NCBI RefSeq assembly: GCF_021347895.1
Contig: NC_067123.1
Coordinates: forward strand, 7,197,828 to 7,261,827
Length of the DNA: 64,000 nt
From: Acanthochromis polyacanthus
Lineage: Eukaryota; Chordata; Actinopteri; Pomacentridae
Reading direction: 5' to 3'
Each line of letters opens with the position of its first letter. Position 1 is the first letter of the stretch. Below, in pieces: positions 24,468 to 36,039 of this stretch. A program made the position numbers and the translations under genes. The notes below the pieces were generated by a model, which saw only the letters and a list, made by a program, of their open reading frames with translations, made no database searches and was not told where the DNA came from.

Positions 24468-24876
24468 CAGGGGGTCCTCGGTTTACGACGTCATCAACCT
24501 ACGCCCTTTCTTCCTTATGTCAGAACTGATTACGTGGAACTAGTTGACGAGCGAAGCGGACAAACACGTCGCCATGACGGCTTTGTTTACTTTCTCCGGT
24601 TGTACGTCACCTTGGATTGTGCTGAATTCACGAACCTTTTGCCCTTCATTATGGCTCCCAAACATAAGTCAGACTCTTCTGATGGCAGAGCTTCCAAGAA
24701 AAGGAAAGCCATGGAACTTAACGTAGATATAATAAAACGCTCAGAACATGACTTTTCCAAAGAACTGAGTAATATCGTGATGCGTTTAACGGCTTTGTTT
24801 ACATTTTCCCTGGAGTTCCGACTTACGTCGAAAATCAACTTGCAATGATCCGTAGGACGTAAGTCGAGGACCCCAT
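24468..24876 (+). mobile_element. Tigger/pogo-like MITE with residual transposase start
   Basis: The ends CAGGGGGTCCTCGGTTTACG and CGTAAGTCGAGGACCCCATG are near-perfect inverted repeats. Inside, ATG at 24651 opens MAPKHKSDSSDGRASKKRKA followed by DIIKRSE, like the N-terminus of Tigger/CENP-B-type transposases just before their helix-turn-helix. The frame ends at 24848, so only a stub remains. Confidence 0.7.
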
Positions 24877-25929
24877 GCATATTTACAGTTAAAAAATTAA
24901 TGAAAAAAAATCATGTAAAATAGTGGAGAATATCTATCCTAATTACAATACATTTTCTGGCCTAAATTTTATCGGAGAACATGGGTATTTTTTTGACTTT
25001 TAAATGTTTAATGCAGGAAGTTTACATGTAAAAGAACAAAATGACAATTAAAAAAAACTTCACTGATCCCTCACCAGGGAAAAAATGAAAATTGGATCTA
25101 GTCTCACCAGTTGTACCTCCAGTACTTCACTTGTGTTTGAGATTAGAAGAAAAAATAAGACATTAAAAAGACAGAAAGAACTGCCACTTAAATTTATGAA
25201 ATCATGATACTACTTATAATTTACAATAGCTATACTATAAAAACATAGATAGATTCTTCTTCTTATTATTATTGTTATACAAAATATTTCTCATTTAACA
25301 AACAAATGTATGTCAAATTGCAGAACCAATAGTTCTTTTTGAGTTAATTCTTATTCATCACATCCAAATTTAGAAGTACATTTTTCTACTTAAATTTAAC
25401 AGTTTCATCTACTTATTTAAAAAAAAAAATCTTTACAAATGTGAATTTTATGGTTATTGACAGTTACAGGTTTTTATTATTATTTTACATCAGACACTTA
25501 AGCTCACCATCTATTTTTGTAATTTTATTGGTGTTTTCATGTATTTGAAAAGTACAGGAAAAAATATAAAATGAAAAGCAAAAGAACAGAACATCAGTTC
25601 TTTTCATACTAATTGTCAATACTTGTATGCAATTTTATACAAACATTTACATTTTACAACTAGAATTTAAAAGTTTCATCTGTCAAATATAACAAATATT
25701 CTAATTAACAAATTTACAAATGTGTTTTAACAGTCATTTTATGTCATTTTCTGTAAAAATGGGCAATTTTGTGGTTAATAACAGTGACGCATTTTTTAAA
25801 ATTAGTTTCCATTAGACATGTTAATTTAAAGTTTATTAATATTTTTGTGTATTTCATGAATAAAATCTGTAAAATTGCATTATTTTTTTTTTACAGTGTA
25901 GCAGTGCTTTGAACAGACCCTTCCTGTTT
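24877..25929. other. AT-rich non-coding stretch
   Basis: Long A/T runs; a CACTGATCCCTCACC patch near 25063 resembles a retroposon tail. No gene seen. Confidence 0.35.
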
Positions 25930-27300
25930 TAACACGACAACAACCAGGCCCGGGATGGCTAATTGGGAGGACCGGGACAATTCCCGGTGGGCTGGTCTGA
26001 TGTTTGGGCCGCGAGGGCCAGTGTTCAGTCCTGGCTCTGGGTTGATCATTCTGCTGCTACCGATGTTCCTGGACCACCTCCACTGGCAGCTCTGGTTTTT
26101 ATATTTTTTTGCAGACGCACCGTCACGTGACACGTCCGTGCCATAGCCTGTATAGAAAGATGGACGTAGCACCCGTGATGTCACCCGTTCGTTTCTGCAC
26201 TGAGAATATTTTATATACAGTCTATGGTCCGTGCACGCGGTCAGAGGTGTTTCAAAGACAGAAAACAGGAAGAGCAAAGATGGTGGCAAGAATTAAAAAG
26301 AGGAAAGCTCTGGAAACAGACGCAGCCGAATGTGCAGAAATTGGAAACTTTTTCACTAAAGCTCGCGGTTTGAAACGACAAATGAGGACGAGGAAACGGA
26401 TACGGACTTTGTTGAACTTTGCAAACCACCATTCAAGTTAATTATCAAATCAATTGTGTGTCATTGTGGCGTAAAACATAACGTTATATAATTTAAATAA
26501 TAGTATGATGCTGGGAAACTTTGCCCTGTAGCCCCTCAGAGTCAGAAGAAAAATCCAGAACCAAGCAGCAGCCAAGAGCCACAAGTCCAGAGTGGGAGGT
26601 AGGATTGTTCATTGAGTGAATATTATTAGAATGAATCTAATGAAGAGTCTGGTGTAGACCTGCTCTATATGAGAAGATGGTTCAGCTCTACATTAATGAA
26701 ACTGACCTGACTGCTTTGTAAAAAAGGGGAGATTTGAGCTGAGAGTTTTGACCATTTTAAAAATGTGATTTAGTGTCAGAGGCAGAGCCAGTAGTGATGA
26801 GGGGATTACTGCTGTCAGTGTGGAAGGAACAGGTGAGCTGTTGGAACAAAGTGAACAAGCAAGCATTAGTTCCAATACTTTCTATGCCCAAACCATAGTC
26901 GTGACCCATTTTATTTTTTATCATTACAAGATAGTAAATACACAAAGCCCACAACTGAAAGGGAATAGGATGAGATAAAAACATTTACTTTCATTACTGA
27001 TGTTGTTCAGTTTTAATAAAGTTCATGCTACTTTTATAAAATGATGAAAGTGAATAAATTGTATTTCTGTGATCTGTGTTTGATTTCTGTCTTTTCTCCT
27101 GTCATCCAGATGTTCAGAGGGAGCTGATGCCACATCTGGTCCAGCCGATGGAAGGTCTTGAAGTTCTCTGACTGAAGATGGTCCTCTGACTGGATTTAAG
27201 GTTCAGATGCTCAGGAACAAACTCCACCAATGAGCCAACAGGGAAGCTTTAGGTTTATGAAATGTTGCTATGAAGCATGAAGACTAAACTCTCCACAAGG
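25930..27300 (+). mobile_element. DNA transposon remnant, probably hAT-like
   Basis: Short broken frames include one at 26281 opening MVARIKKRKALETDAAECAE then GNFFTKARG, reminiscent of N-termini of hAT-type proteins. No TIRs were found, and stops interrupt all frames. Classification is uncertain. Confidence 0.4.
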
Positions 27301-27764
27301 ATCCAAAATAATTTTGACTTCTACATGAGTTAGGTAAAGTTGGAAAGATATTCACGGATTCGGACTTCCAGCATCAATAACTCATGAGATATATGTTGTC
27401 AAAACATAAACGACACCTCTTTCAAATCATTGTAAGCTAGACAATGTGCTACAAGGCCAATTTTATCAAAGGTCGCTGTCTTTAAAGCTGCAGAAATAAC
27501 ATTGGCGTCTATGGAGCTGGCGCTGTGATGAGTGAACAGGGACCGTCTGCAAATAGCAAAACCGCTGCAACAGCGAAAAGAGACACTACACAAATATTCA
27601 ATAACTTCACTCTTATACACTGTAGAGCCACCAAAATCACTGTAGCCATGAATGGGCTGCGACTGGTCATACTACAATTCTTTCTTTGGTGCTAAATGAA
27701 AAATCTGAATTTTAAGGAATTTTTATTATTATTATTTTATGTGTATTAAAATTCAATAGATAGA

Positions 27765-28750
27765 AACTTTATTATCAGATCAGAGACCCAAAATTTGTTT
27801 TACATGTTCGGCAGCTTCGCCACCCACAATAACACTTGACAGACATTTAACATATAACATTAACATATAAGACCATTGTCCACTCGCCATTATCCACTAT
27901 AATTTGGTTTTGTAGATTGAACTGCAGTTTTAACTATTTAATTTAAGGATGGACTGATGGACAAAGGAGTTTCTTAATCGGACTTTGTTGAAGCCGGGTA
28001 CACGGTACCGACGCCCTGATGGTAGCAGCACATATTCCGAATTTAGAACATGGCTAGGGTCGGCGACAATGTTCTTCGCCAGCCGCACAGTGTTGTTATG
28101 ATATGAAGTGTCATATTGTCCATGCAGGGGCTGTCCCACTATCTTTGAGCAGATCTTAATCAGCTGTCTCAGTCTAGATTTAACAGTTTCAGACAGAAGG
28201 TTGTACCACAAAGCATTACAATACTGCAGGACACTGAGAATGACAGAGGTGTAAAACAGAAGGAGCACCTGACGAGAGGCTCCGAACGACCGCAGGGGAT
28301 GGAGGAAATATATTCTTTGCTTTGTCTTTTTACAAATAAAGTCAATGTGATATTTCCATGATAAAGCTGAGTCTGTTGTCACACCCAGATATTTAAATGA
28401 CTCCACTTGTTTAATTGGTTCATTGTTTATGATAATAGGAGCTATAGTAAGTGGTGCTGAACTAAATACCACTTCCTCTGTTTTTTTGGTGTTTATTTCC
28501 AGAGTGTTGTTCCTGCTCCACATCACAACCTCGTCAACTCACTGTTGGTGCACCTCAGAACTGTCTATGTCTGACATTAGTGTCAGCAAGACAGTATCAT
28601 CAGAATATTTGATTATGAATTGATTATTAGAGGTTGCACGGCAATCATCAGTGCAGAGAGTGAAAAGCAAAGCTGAGCTGACACAGCCCTGAGGGACACC
28701 GACAGAGGTTATGATGGCAGAGGACAGTGTGTCGTATACCTTAACCAACT
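27765..28750 (-). pseudogene. 5'-truncated LINE, reverse transcriptase C-terminal part
   Basis: Minus strand from 28748 to 27930. It reads SVGVPQGCVSSALLFTLCTD, then the catalytic-box variant YSDDTV, SSEVHQQ, an in-frame TGA (28539-28541), and MMWSRNNTLEINTKKTEEV, FKYLGVTTDS, LRQLIKICSKIVG and a natural stop. Known: VPQG and (F/Y)xDD are the core motifs of non-LTR reverse transcriptases; the C-terminal text resembles fish L2/Rex-type LINEs. A 3'UTR-like tail (AATAAAGTTTCTATCTATTG on minus) lies near 27765. The 5' truncation and the TGA make it inactive. Confidence 0.78.
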
Positions 28751-29243
28751 GGACTCTGTTGATGAGGAAAGATGCTTATCAATGGATCAAATATGGATTA
28801 CTCCAATAACTCCACTCTTACACACTGTACAGTCACCAAAATCACTGGAACCATCAGTTGTCTCCTGCTGGTCATACTACAACTCTTTGTTTGTCGCTAA
28901 ATTAAAAATCTGAATTTTAAGGATTTTTTGTGTTTTTTATGAGTATTTTATTAGTATTACAATTCAATAACTGCACAATAAATGTACCCAAATGTAATAA
29001 AACTGGGTCCCTAAAAAGAGTGGGTGATCATTTTTATCTGTTAAAAAAAATCTGTCACTACAAAACAAATTCAAAACAATGGACAGTTTTTCTGGAATTA
29101 TTTTTGAAACAGTTTTGGATCCTTACCCCAGACCAAAACCGTCTTATATCTGATAAGAACCTAACTTGTGTACAGCCTCTTCAACTGTGGCTGTTGCACA
29201 ACACACAACACCAAGGGGTATTTTTGTATTACTAATAACATAA

Positions 29244-29611
29244 TCCATCCATCCATTTTCTATACACTGCTTTATCCTCACTAGGGTCACGGGGGGTGCT
29301 GGAGCCTATCCCAGCTGACTCGGGCGAAGGCAGGCGACACCCTGGACAGGTCGCCAGTCTGTCACAGGGCTACATATACAGACAAACAATCATACTCACA
29401 TTCACACCTACGGGCAATTTAGAATAACCAATTAACCTCAGCATATTTTTGGACTGTGGGAGGAAGCCGGAGTACCCGGAGAAAACCCACGCATGCACAG
29501 GGAGAACATGTAAACTCCATGCAGAAAGATCCCAGGCCCAGTCCGGGATTTGAACCGGGGATCTTCTTGCTGCAAGGCGAAAGTGCTAACCACTATGTCA
29601 CTGTGCAGCCC
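29244..29611 (-). repeat. tRNA-derived SINE, full-length copy
   Basis: On the minus strand it starts GGGCTGCACAGTG, contains an A-box-like TAGTGGTTAGCAC and a B box GGTTCAAATCC (pol III internal promoter), and ends in a GGATGGATGGAT tail. The flanks TAATAACATAA (29233-29243) and TAATAACGTAA (29612-29622) are an 11-base target duplication with one mismatch. Confidence 0.85.
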
Positions 29612-30169
29612 TAATAACGTAAAAAAAATTCCTTAAAATTCAGATTTTTCATTTAGCAACAAAGCAAGAGTTGTAGTATGACCAGCAGGAGACAATTGAT
29701 GGCTCCAGTGATTTTGGTGACTGTACAGTGTGTAAGAGTGGAGTTATTGAATTTTAATACTCATAAAATAATAATAAAAATTCCTTAAAATTCTATTTTT
29801 TCATTTAGCATCAAACCAAGAGTTGTAGTATGACCAGCCACAGCCCATTCATGGCTACAGTGAGTTTGGTGGCGCTACAGTGTACAAGAGTGAAGTTATT
29901 GAATATTTGTGTAGTGTCTCTTTTCGCTGTTGCAGCGGTTTTGCTATTTGCAGACGGTCCCTGTTCACTCCTCACACGGCCAGCTGCATAGACGCCAATG
30001 TTATTTCTGCAGCTTTAAAGACAGCGACTTTTGATACAACTGGCCTTGTAGCACATTGTCTAGCTTACAAAGATTTAAAGGAGGTATCGTTTATGTTTTG
30101 ACAACATATATCTCATGAGTTATTGATGCTGGAAGTCCGAATCTGTGAATATCTTTAACTTTAACCTCA

Positions 30170-30271
30170 CTAACGGAAGTTGACTCACAACGGAAGTGCG
30201 CAGCGGCCAGAAGAAACGGGGGACAATATTTTCTGACGGACTGTTTTGATTGCGGGAGAGTTTAATGAGAC
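30170..30271 (+). promoter_or_regulatory. Promoter and 5'UTR exon of the G2E3-like gene
   Basis: Directly after the foldback arm lie two ETS-type motifs (AACGGAAGTTG about 30172 and AACGGAAGTGC about 30189), a less AT-rich stretch, and a consensus donor GAC|GTAAGT at 30272. This is consistent with a housekeeping-type first exon that is non-coding. Confidence 0.45.
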
Positions 30272-30893
30272 GTAAGTAAAACGCTGCTACTCAGTGATTG
30301 TTATTAATGTTGTTATGTGTTTTCACAAATGAGCAATGTTGGTCACCATGTTGAAATTGTCATAACATTCTGTATGTGCTCTGCCATCCATCATTTGATT
30401 ATTGTGAAACTCCCTCTGCAGTAAGTAGTGTTAACTGCTAGCCTTACGTTGGTAATGTTTGTAATTCAGATCAAGGTAACGTTAAAACTAAAACTAAAAG
30501 ACATAAAACTAACATTACCGTCATCACAAACAAGTCAGCATGAGTCATGCCATGATAAACAACCAGATTTCTGGATTTCTTTCCTAATAATTTCCTAATA
30601 ATAATTTTAAGAATAGCTCAGAAGCTACGTTCCCTCTCTTTAAATTATAACAAAGTTAATTCAGCTACATTACTTCCATTGACCATGAAGTAGTAAAAAT
30701 TGCAGAGCACACTACTAAACAACACTTAAGTTTCATCATTATACACTCCCAATTATGTTAGGTCAGCAGAGGTGTATATTGTCCCGCCTTTCCATTAATT
30801 TTTGCCCAAGTGGCTTAGATCTGGTGACATCTAGGAAGGTCCACCATTCTAATTGTTGGCTTAATGATATATATTTTTTATTTACACAGTAAA

Positions 30894-31062
30894 ATGTACT
30901 GTCCTTTTTGTGGATCCGGCCTGCATTCACTAAATGCGTCCTGCAGTTCATGTGGCAAGGACATCAAATTCTTGCATCATGCTGATAAGCCTGGCACAAG
31001 TGGAGGTAATTTTTTAAAAAGGATTGCACACCTGTCAGTTGGTCTTCTGTGGTGAAATAAAG

Positions 31063-31136
<74 letters not shown>

Positions 31137-32853
31137 GATTACTTATTTTTTAAATTAGACTAAGACTAGAGTAATAGTATGTAAATATGGACTGGAATAC
31201 TGAATGTCTAAACAACAGTATTATCAGTGATCTTTGTCCTCTCCTAATGATATTCAATTTTGACTCTAAAGAAGGAAGCACAGCAGCAGCAGGAAAAGGT
31301 GCAGTGGAGGCATTCCAGAATTTTCGGATTTTAAAAGAGAAGGAGAGACAGTCATGCTTCACAAAGAAAAAGGCACAACGGACAGACAACGTGAAGGTAA
31401 CCTGTCTTTGCTGATGCAGTCAGTCATTTTGTTATAGTTAGGTCTGTCACAATAATCAATAAATCAGTTAATTGTACATTATATGAAAATTAACTGTATT
31501 TTGCTGGCTTCAATATATTGCCATTTGCATGCACATTTGTTTTCCTTGTCTCTCTCTCTACCAAAGAGACTGCATGACTGAGACTGAGAGTCAGTGTTGT
31601 ACAGTTCTTGCACACTGTTGTCATTGTTTTTGGGTGATTTATGTTTTATTTATTTAGAATATTTAAAATTTCTTCTTCACACGCCAATAATAATTTTAAA
31701 TATTCTTGAGAAATAAAGGTTTGTTGCTTTTGAAAGGGTGTTTTTTTATTAGTTTGCTATTTCATCACTATATTAGTAGAGAATTGGTCTCAAAATAACA
31801 ATGACAGTAACATCATTTATCACAATAATTTCTGGGGCAGTATATCGTTTAGCAAATTTTGTTATTGTGACAGACCTACCTAGTTATAGTTCATTCTGTC
31901 ATTTATTTGCACTGTGCCAGTGAACTCTTTAATAGTAGCCTTCATATTTGTTCTTTAGATTTCAGTTGCTCTTATGGGACTGATGAATGGAGTGCTGAAA
32001 CCTGTCAGAGGAACAGCTCTACCGCTTGTTGTGAAGCCAGAGCTGGATGCAGAGCAGTTGCACAAAGCTGCTGTACAAAAAACGAAAGACTTAAACCTAA
32101 ATTTGCAAAGCGGACCCTTCTTTCTTCTCTACCCTGATGGTGCAAAGATAATAAATATACCAGGAACAGAAACGCCCTTCACTGTGAAAGGCTATAAGGA
32201 GGCAGTGGGAAAGGCATACCAGCGCATTACAGTGTACATTTGTACAGCTGAAGATTTTCTTACCTATTGTAAGTGATTCTGAAATAAATGACGAAACAAG
32301 AGGAGCTTTCTTGCATTAATTAGTATCTCTACATTATAGTCTTATTATGTCTGATGTGTTATTTCACAGCTCAGGAACCAAACTCAAACAAGTCCGATTC
32401 AGACTCAGAGGTGGTCATTACAAGCAGAAGCGCTGCAGAATTCAGTTCAGCTGACACAGTGGTGAGTGTAACATTTGCCATGTTCTAAATTTGTAGGTTC
32501 TTTGTAGGGCTGAACAAAATAATAATTGCAATACAAAATCCTATTTTTAAATAGCTAGGAGTACAATATGTTTTTGAGATGTGTGCCAGAATACCACTTT
32601 GACATAATTATTGTCATGCTGCACAGATGTTTGGTCTGGCTTGATCATCATAATGTTAGCAGTTATAATCACAATAACACTTTTAAAACTCCTGCAGTGA
32701 AGGGCGTTTCTGTTCCTGGTATATTTATTCTATCAGTCAAATGTAAGTGCTACAGTTTTAAATCCTTTTTTTTTTTTTTACTTCCAGCTATGGGAACCTA
32801 CTTCGAACAGCAGCAGTGCTGACGACAGAGAATCATGCATTGATTCAGAAGTG
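30894..32853 (+). pseudogene. N-terminal half of a G2E3-like zinc-ribbon gene; 3' part absent
   Basis: Coding exons 30894-31005, 31272-31396, 31959-32268, 32370-32461 and 32788-32853; phases agree at all four junctions (1, 0, 1, 0). The protein opens MYCPFCGSGLHSLNASCSSC, a C-x2-C...C-x2-C zinc ribbon at residues 3-22. A Lys/Arg-rich segment follows, then a folded-looking region ([20 protein letters not shown]...[12 protein letters not shown]) and Ser/Asp-rich exons (SNKSDSDSEVVITSRS, SNSSSADDRESCIDSEV). Known from memory: fish have many G2E3-like predicted proteins with such an N-terminus and a C-terminal HECT domain. After the last donor (32854) only transposons are seen up to the next gene, so no HECT exon is present. 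I read it as a truncated copy, though the five exons have no stop or bad splice site. Confidence 0.55.
31063..31136 (+). repeat. (TATC)n microsatellite
   Basis: About 18 uninterrupted TATC units directly after GGTGAAATAAAGTC, a typical 3' tail of a short retroposon. It lies in intron 2 of the G2E3-like gene. Confidence 0.95.
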
Positions 32854-32940
32854 GTAATGTCTTTCTTTCTTCCAATATTTTGTGATGTAAATATGTAGTT
32901 TTGCTTGAAAATATTCTCACATTTAATTTGTCCTACAATA

Positions 32941-33482
32941 CAGGGTGACCCAAAAGTTTGGAAACAAAGTTTAACTGCAGTGTCTATTTGAGTTGGGGGT
33001 GCATGAATTCACTCTTATTTTATCCATTTTTGTTATAGCATAATAAAATAACTTAAAAGCATAGTATTTGCCGAGTGCAATAACTCGGAAGAAAATGAAT
33101 AGAACCATAAGGTCCAGGTATGCTGGAGCAAAACTTCAAAATGCAGGCCATCAGTGTCAGATTTCAAAACTCTTGATGGTAAAGTATCTGACAGTTTTAA
33201 TTTTTTTTAAACATCCAAAAGTACTATGAGACAACATTTACTGGCCAGTTTGAGGAACCTTCATAAGAATGAATGAAGATACATTCCAGAAGATACCAGT
33301 GTAACCAGTTGGTGGAAACGTTCACAACTTTGTAAAAGAAACAAACATGAACATGTCGAAATATGTTTGTTTTACACTAATCTGTTACTCTTCTGAATAT
33401 ATCTGTGGTACTGATTTATTGAAATAACATATTATTTGGATTATAGACTTTTCATTTGTTTCCAAACTTTTCGGTCACCCTG
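32941..33482. mobile_element. Tc1/mariner-type MITE with TA target duplication
   Basis: The ends CAGGGTGACCCAAAAGTTTG and CAAACTTTTCGGTCACCCTG are inverted repeats flanked by TA on both sides. The 542-base interior has no frame. It lies 87 bases after the last G2E3-like exon. Confidence 0.88.
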
Positions 33483-33643
33483 TACATTTACTGTAAGTGA
33501 TGTGTGACACACTGACCTAGAGATTCATGTAATCTTCTTGTACTTTAGAATAGTGCATTTCCTTCCAAATGGGACATCTGATAGCATAATTTATGATTGT
33601 AACACACCTGTCTAATCCCTGTTATGGTTTGTGAGACAAGTTA

Positions 33644-34484
33644 TAGGGGGAGTCAGATTTTTTGGGCCACTTAAAGGGATAGTTCGGGATTTTTGGCATG
33701 AATCTGTATGGCATCCCCGTCAGCAGTGTTGTGCATTCACACAGACTTACCCCCGACAGCGTCCAGTGAGCAGAGATCCTGTCCGGTTTTGGTCCAGACG
33801 AAGGTAGTCCGGCAAGTTTGCTGGGGTCACGAAAATAAAGCGTTTTTCTTCTCAAACCAATATGTGTTCGAAAGAGTGATGTATTTGCATCACAAAACCG
33901 TTGTCTACGAAAATGTCAGATCTCGTAAACGTTTGGTACTATTTTCTCTCCCTTCATATCACTCCGCGCTGCCTCCAGCTGGCAGCCGCGCACCACTTTT
34001 GTTTTGTTTGGCAGTGTTTTCATGCTCAGACCAGCGACGCTAACCAGCTAACTTTAGAAAATGGTCCGGACTTGTGACTATCCAGGCTGTACCAACAAAA
34101 ATGTGGCTGCATCTCCGCACTTATTTCAACGTTTTCCCGTGGCGGACGTTGCTCTGAGGCGACTTTGGCTTATTTCTCTAGGCTTCAATGTAAACACCAA
34201 ACTGGCTAAGGTTAAAAAGCTTTGTGTTTGCAGTGCGCACTTCAGCAACGACGACTATGTTTCTCCAAGCCCAGGACAGAGGAAGAAACGTGTTGGAGTG
34301 CTGCTGTCCCTGCACCGCAGATAAGAACATAGACCGCAGTGTAATAACAAAGTTGTGCCGCAATGTTTTCAAGCGAGCGGTTTTGTCAAGAATCAGCAAT
34401 GTAATGTGTGCAGCAAATCACTCAATGTCATATTACCAGTGAAGCTTTTACAAATCATAACTTAACAAAATCTGACTCCCCCTA
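33644..34484 (+). mobile_element. TIR element containing a THAP-domain frame (Kolobok/P-like)
   Basis: TAGGGGGAGTCAGATTTT at 33644 is mirrored at 34467-34484. A TTAAAGGGATAGTTCGGG stretch at 33671 resembles the start of fish Kolobok-type elements, which use TTAA targets, so one element may sit inside another. Further copies of the GGGGAGTCAGATTTT motif lie at about 34601 and 34859. Confidence 0.6.
34061..34324 (+). CDS. THAP zinc-finger frame inside the transposon
   Basis: 87 codons from MVRTCDYPGCTNKN to LSLHRR and TAA. The spacing C-x4-C, then a W in LRRLWLISLGF, then C-x2-H in CVCSAHF matches the THAP signature (C2CH zinc-binding DNA-binding domain, known from P-element, Kolobok and THAP proteins). 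Only the DNA-binding domain is present; there is no catalytic domain. It could encode a short DNA-binding peptide if transcribed, but a decayed transposase is the simpler view. Confidence 0.7.
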   Translation: MVRTCDYPGCTNKNVAASPHLFQRFPVADVALRRLWLISLGFNVNTKLAKVKKLCVCSAHFSNDDYVSPSPGQRKKRVGVLLSLHRR

Positions 34485-35107
34485 CAACTTCTCTCTTGTG
34501 ATGACTACATGCTTGATACTTCACACAGCAGCAGCAGAGGTGCAGATGTTGTAGCTGAGAAAGTTTGGAGGTTGTCACTTCTTGCATTCCCAAAATAGTA
34601 GGGGAGTCAGATTTTGTTTAGTGACAAAAGAAGCTGAGAGTAGCATAGAATCTCCCCCGATGCCATTTAGGGTGCGCACATACGGATGAGAAGAGGAGGA
34701 GAAACATGTCACCTAATCATATTAAAAAGGAAAACATGTCTGCAGGTCGGTACTTAATCACAATTAACCCGAAAACAACAGCAAAAACTGTAAACGTACA
34801 ACAGAAAACCCGTCAAGTGGCCACAGAGTGAAACGTAAGTCGCACGTGTTCACGCGAACGGGGAGTCAGATTTTTCTGGGAAGTGTAAAAATTGTACAAC
34901 ACTGGTCTGAGGCATGAAAGTCCAGGGCTGAAAATTAGTCCCACTCCAGCCCTGAATGCTGCTCCTTTAGAATAGAATAGAACTTTGTCATTGCAGCAAG
35001 TACAACGAAATCCACTAATCGTTAATAAAAGCTGTTCTACGCCAAAACTCACCAGCGGATTGACTGAATGAATGAGGAAATCAAACATCGTGTGTGGCTG
35101 AAAGAGG

Positions 35108-35343
35108 GTGGAGACAGAGAGAAATTCGAGGTTTCCTGAGATAAACCTGGTCCCAGAGTCTGTTACTGCGGTGACTGACCGAGAGTTTAAGTTACCTCTC
35201 TTTGTGAAACAGGCTAGAGTTACCCCGCTTTCCCTGGTCAGAGTTACCTCGTTTTTGAAATGGAAAAGTCAGAGTTTTCCTCATTTCAGGGTTAACAAAC
35301 TCGAGTTTTCACTAAACCTGCTTCGTGAAACAGGCCCCTGTTG
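35108..35343 (+). repeat. Dispersed-repeat-like segment
   Basis: It contains TTTGTGAAACAGG near its middle and CTTCGTGAAACAGGCCC at its end, with alternating AGAGTTACC motifs. This resembles non-autonomous Harbinger-type fish repeats. I found no clean pair of ends. Confidence 0.35.
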
Positions 35344-35404
35344 ATGTTCATCTCTTGATATTTACATCAATACATGACGCGTTTACTTAAAAATATCATA
35401 GTTT

Positions 35405-35720
35405 TTTTAGTTTTTTGGGGGGTGGGTGGGGGGTGGTGGGGTGTATGGGGGGGCGCTGGGCGCGTGCGCACCTCCCTCCGGGCGGGGGTTTGGGGGGGTC
35501 AGGATGGGGGGGGGGGGGGGGTGGTCGTGGGGGAAGTGGGGCTGTTGGCCGGTGGAGCGCCGTGGGGGTCTGCTATGGCCCATTCTGCTGCGCGGGCCTT
35601 GGGGCTCTGGCTGTGTCGGCGGGGGTCGCTCCGGGCTCCTGGGCTGGGTCTCCGCTTGGTGGCTCCTGCGGGGGGGCTGTGTGGACCTCCTTGGGCTGGA
35701 GGAGACAGCTCCCTCCTTTT
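35405..35720 (+). repeat. Very G-rich low-complexity segment
   Basis: Many G-runs, including one of about 18 G near 35505-35522, in an otherwise AT-rich region. The G-strand meets the pattern for G-quadruplexes. Frames open through it on both strands come from low complexity and are not called. The right half may be a repeat family. Confidence 0.6.
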
Positions 35721-36039
35721 GGTGGAGGTTTTCATGCATGCCAGACCCACCACACCGGCACCTACCAAAACTCAATGGAGTTTGTTCCTCCGGTCGCTGA
35801 GTCAGTGGAGGTTGCTGGGTTAGTGTCTGTGGATCTCACTCTGCTTAATCTATCTTTCTTGTGGTCTCCTGACATCTTCATGATTGATCCAGTTGGGATT
35901 TTGTCGTATTTGGTGTTTGTGAAGGGTTTTAGATTTGTAAATGGTTTTAAGGTGTGAATTAAAGAGCACAAATAAATAGAATGCACCTTTTCTCTTAGAA
36001 CACTGTCTATGCCTCACCTTTCTGTCTGTCCTGTGTTTG

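Larger units (their letters stand above)
27331..30169. repeat. 2.8-kb foldback structure with about 420-base inverted arms
   Basis: Left arm 27331-27760 and right arm 29747-30169 are inverted copies of one another with few differences. Each carries the same 73-codon frame (27620-27399 on minus, 29880-30101 on plus; starts MYKSEVIEYLCSVSFRC). A second inner pair of related segments lies at 28785-28935 and 29620-29757. Between them sit a LINE fragment and a SINE. This suits a foldback DNA transposon that later received retroposon insertions. Confidence 0.7.

Noticed and set aside
27399..27620. 73-codon frame MYKSEVIEYL... as a gene (also 29880-30101)
   Set aside because: It is present as two inverted copies inside foldback arms with no promoter or splice context; better explained as element sequence.
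29540..29611. A tRNA gene on the minus strand
   Set aside because: A- and B-box-like motifs are present, but the sequence is the head of a repeated SINE and does not form a complete cloverleaf.
31063..31136. TATC array as a CRISPR-like or regulatory repeat
   Set aside because: Simple tetranucleotide microsatellite after a retroposon tail.
35374..35957. Overlapping Gly/Pro-rich frames of 89-180 codons
   Set aside because: They arise from a G-rich low-complexity tract open in five frames; no real protein features.
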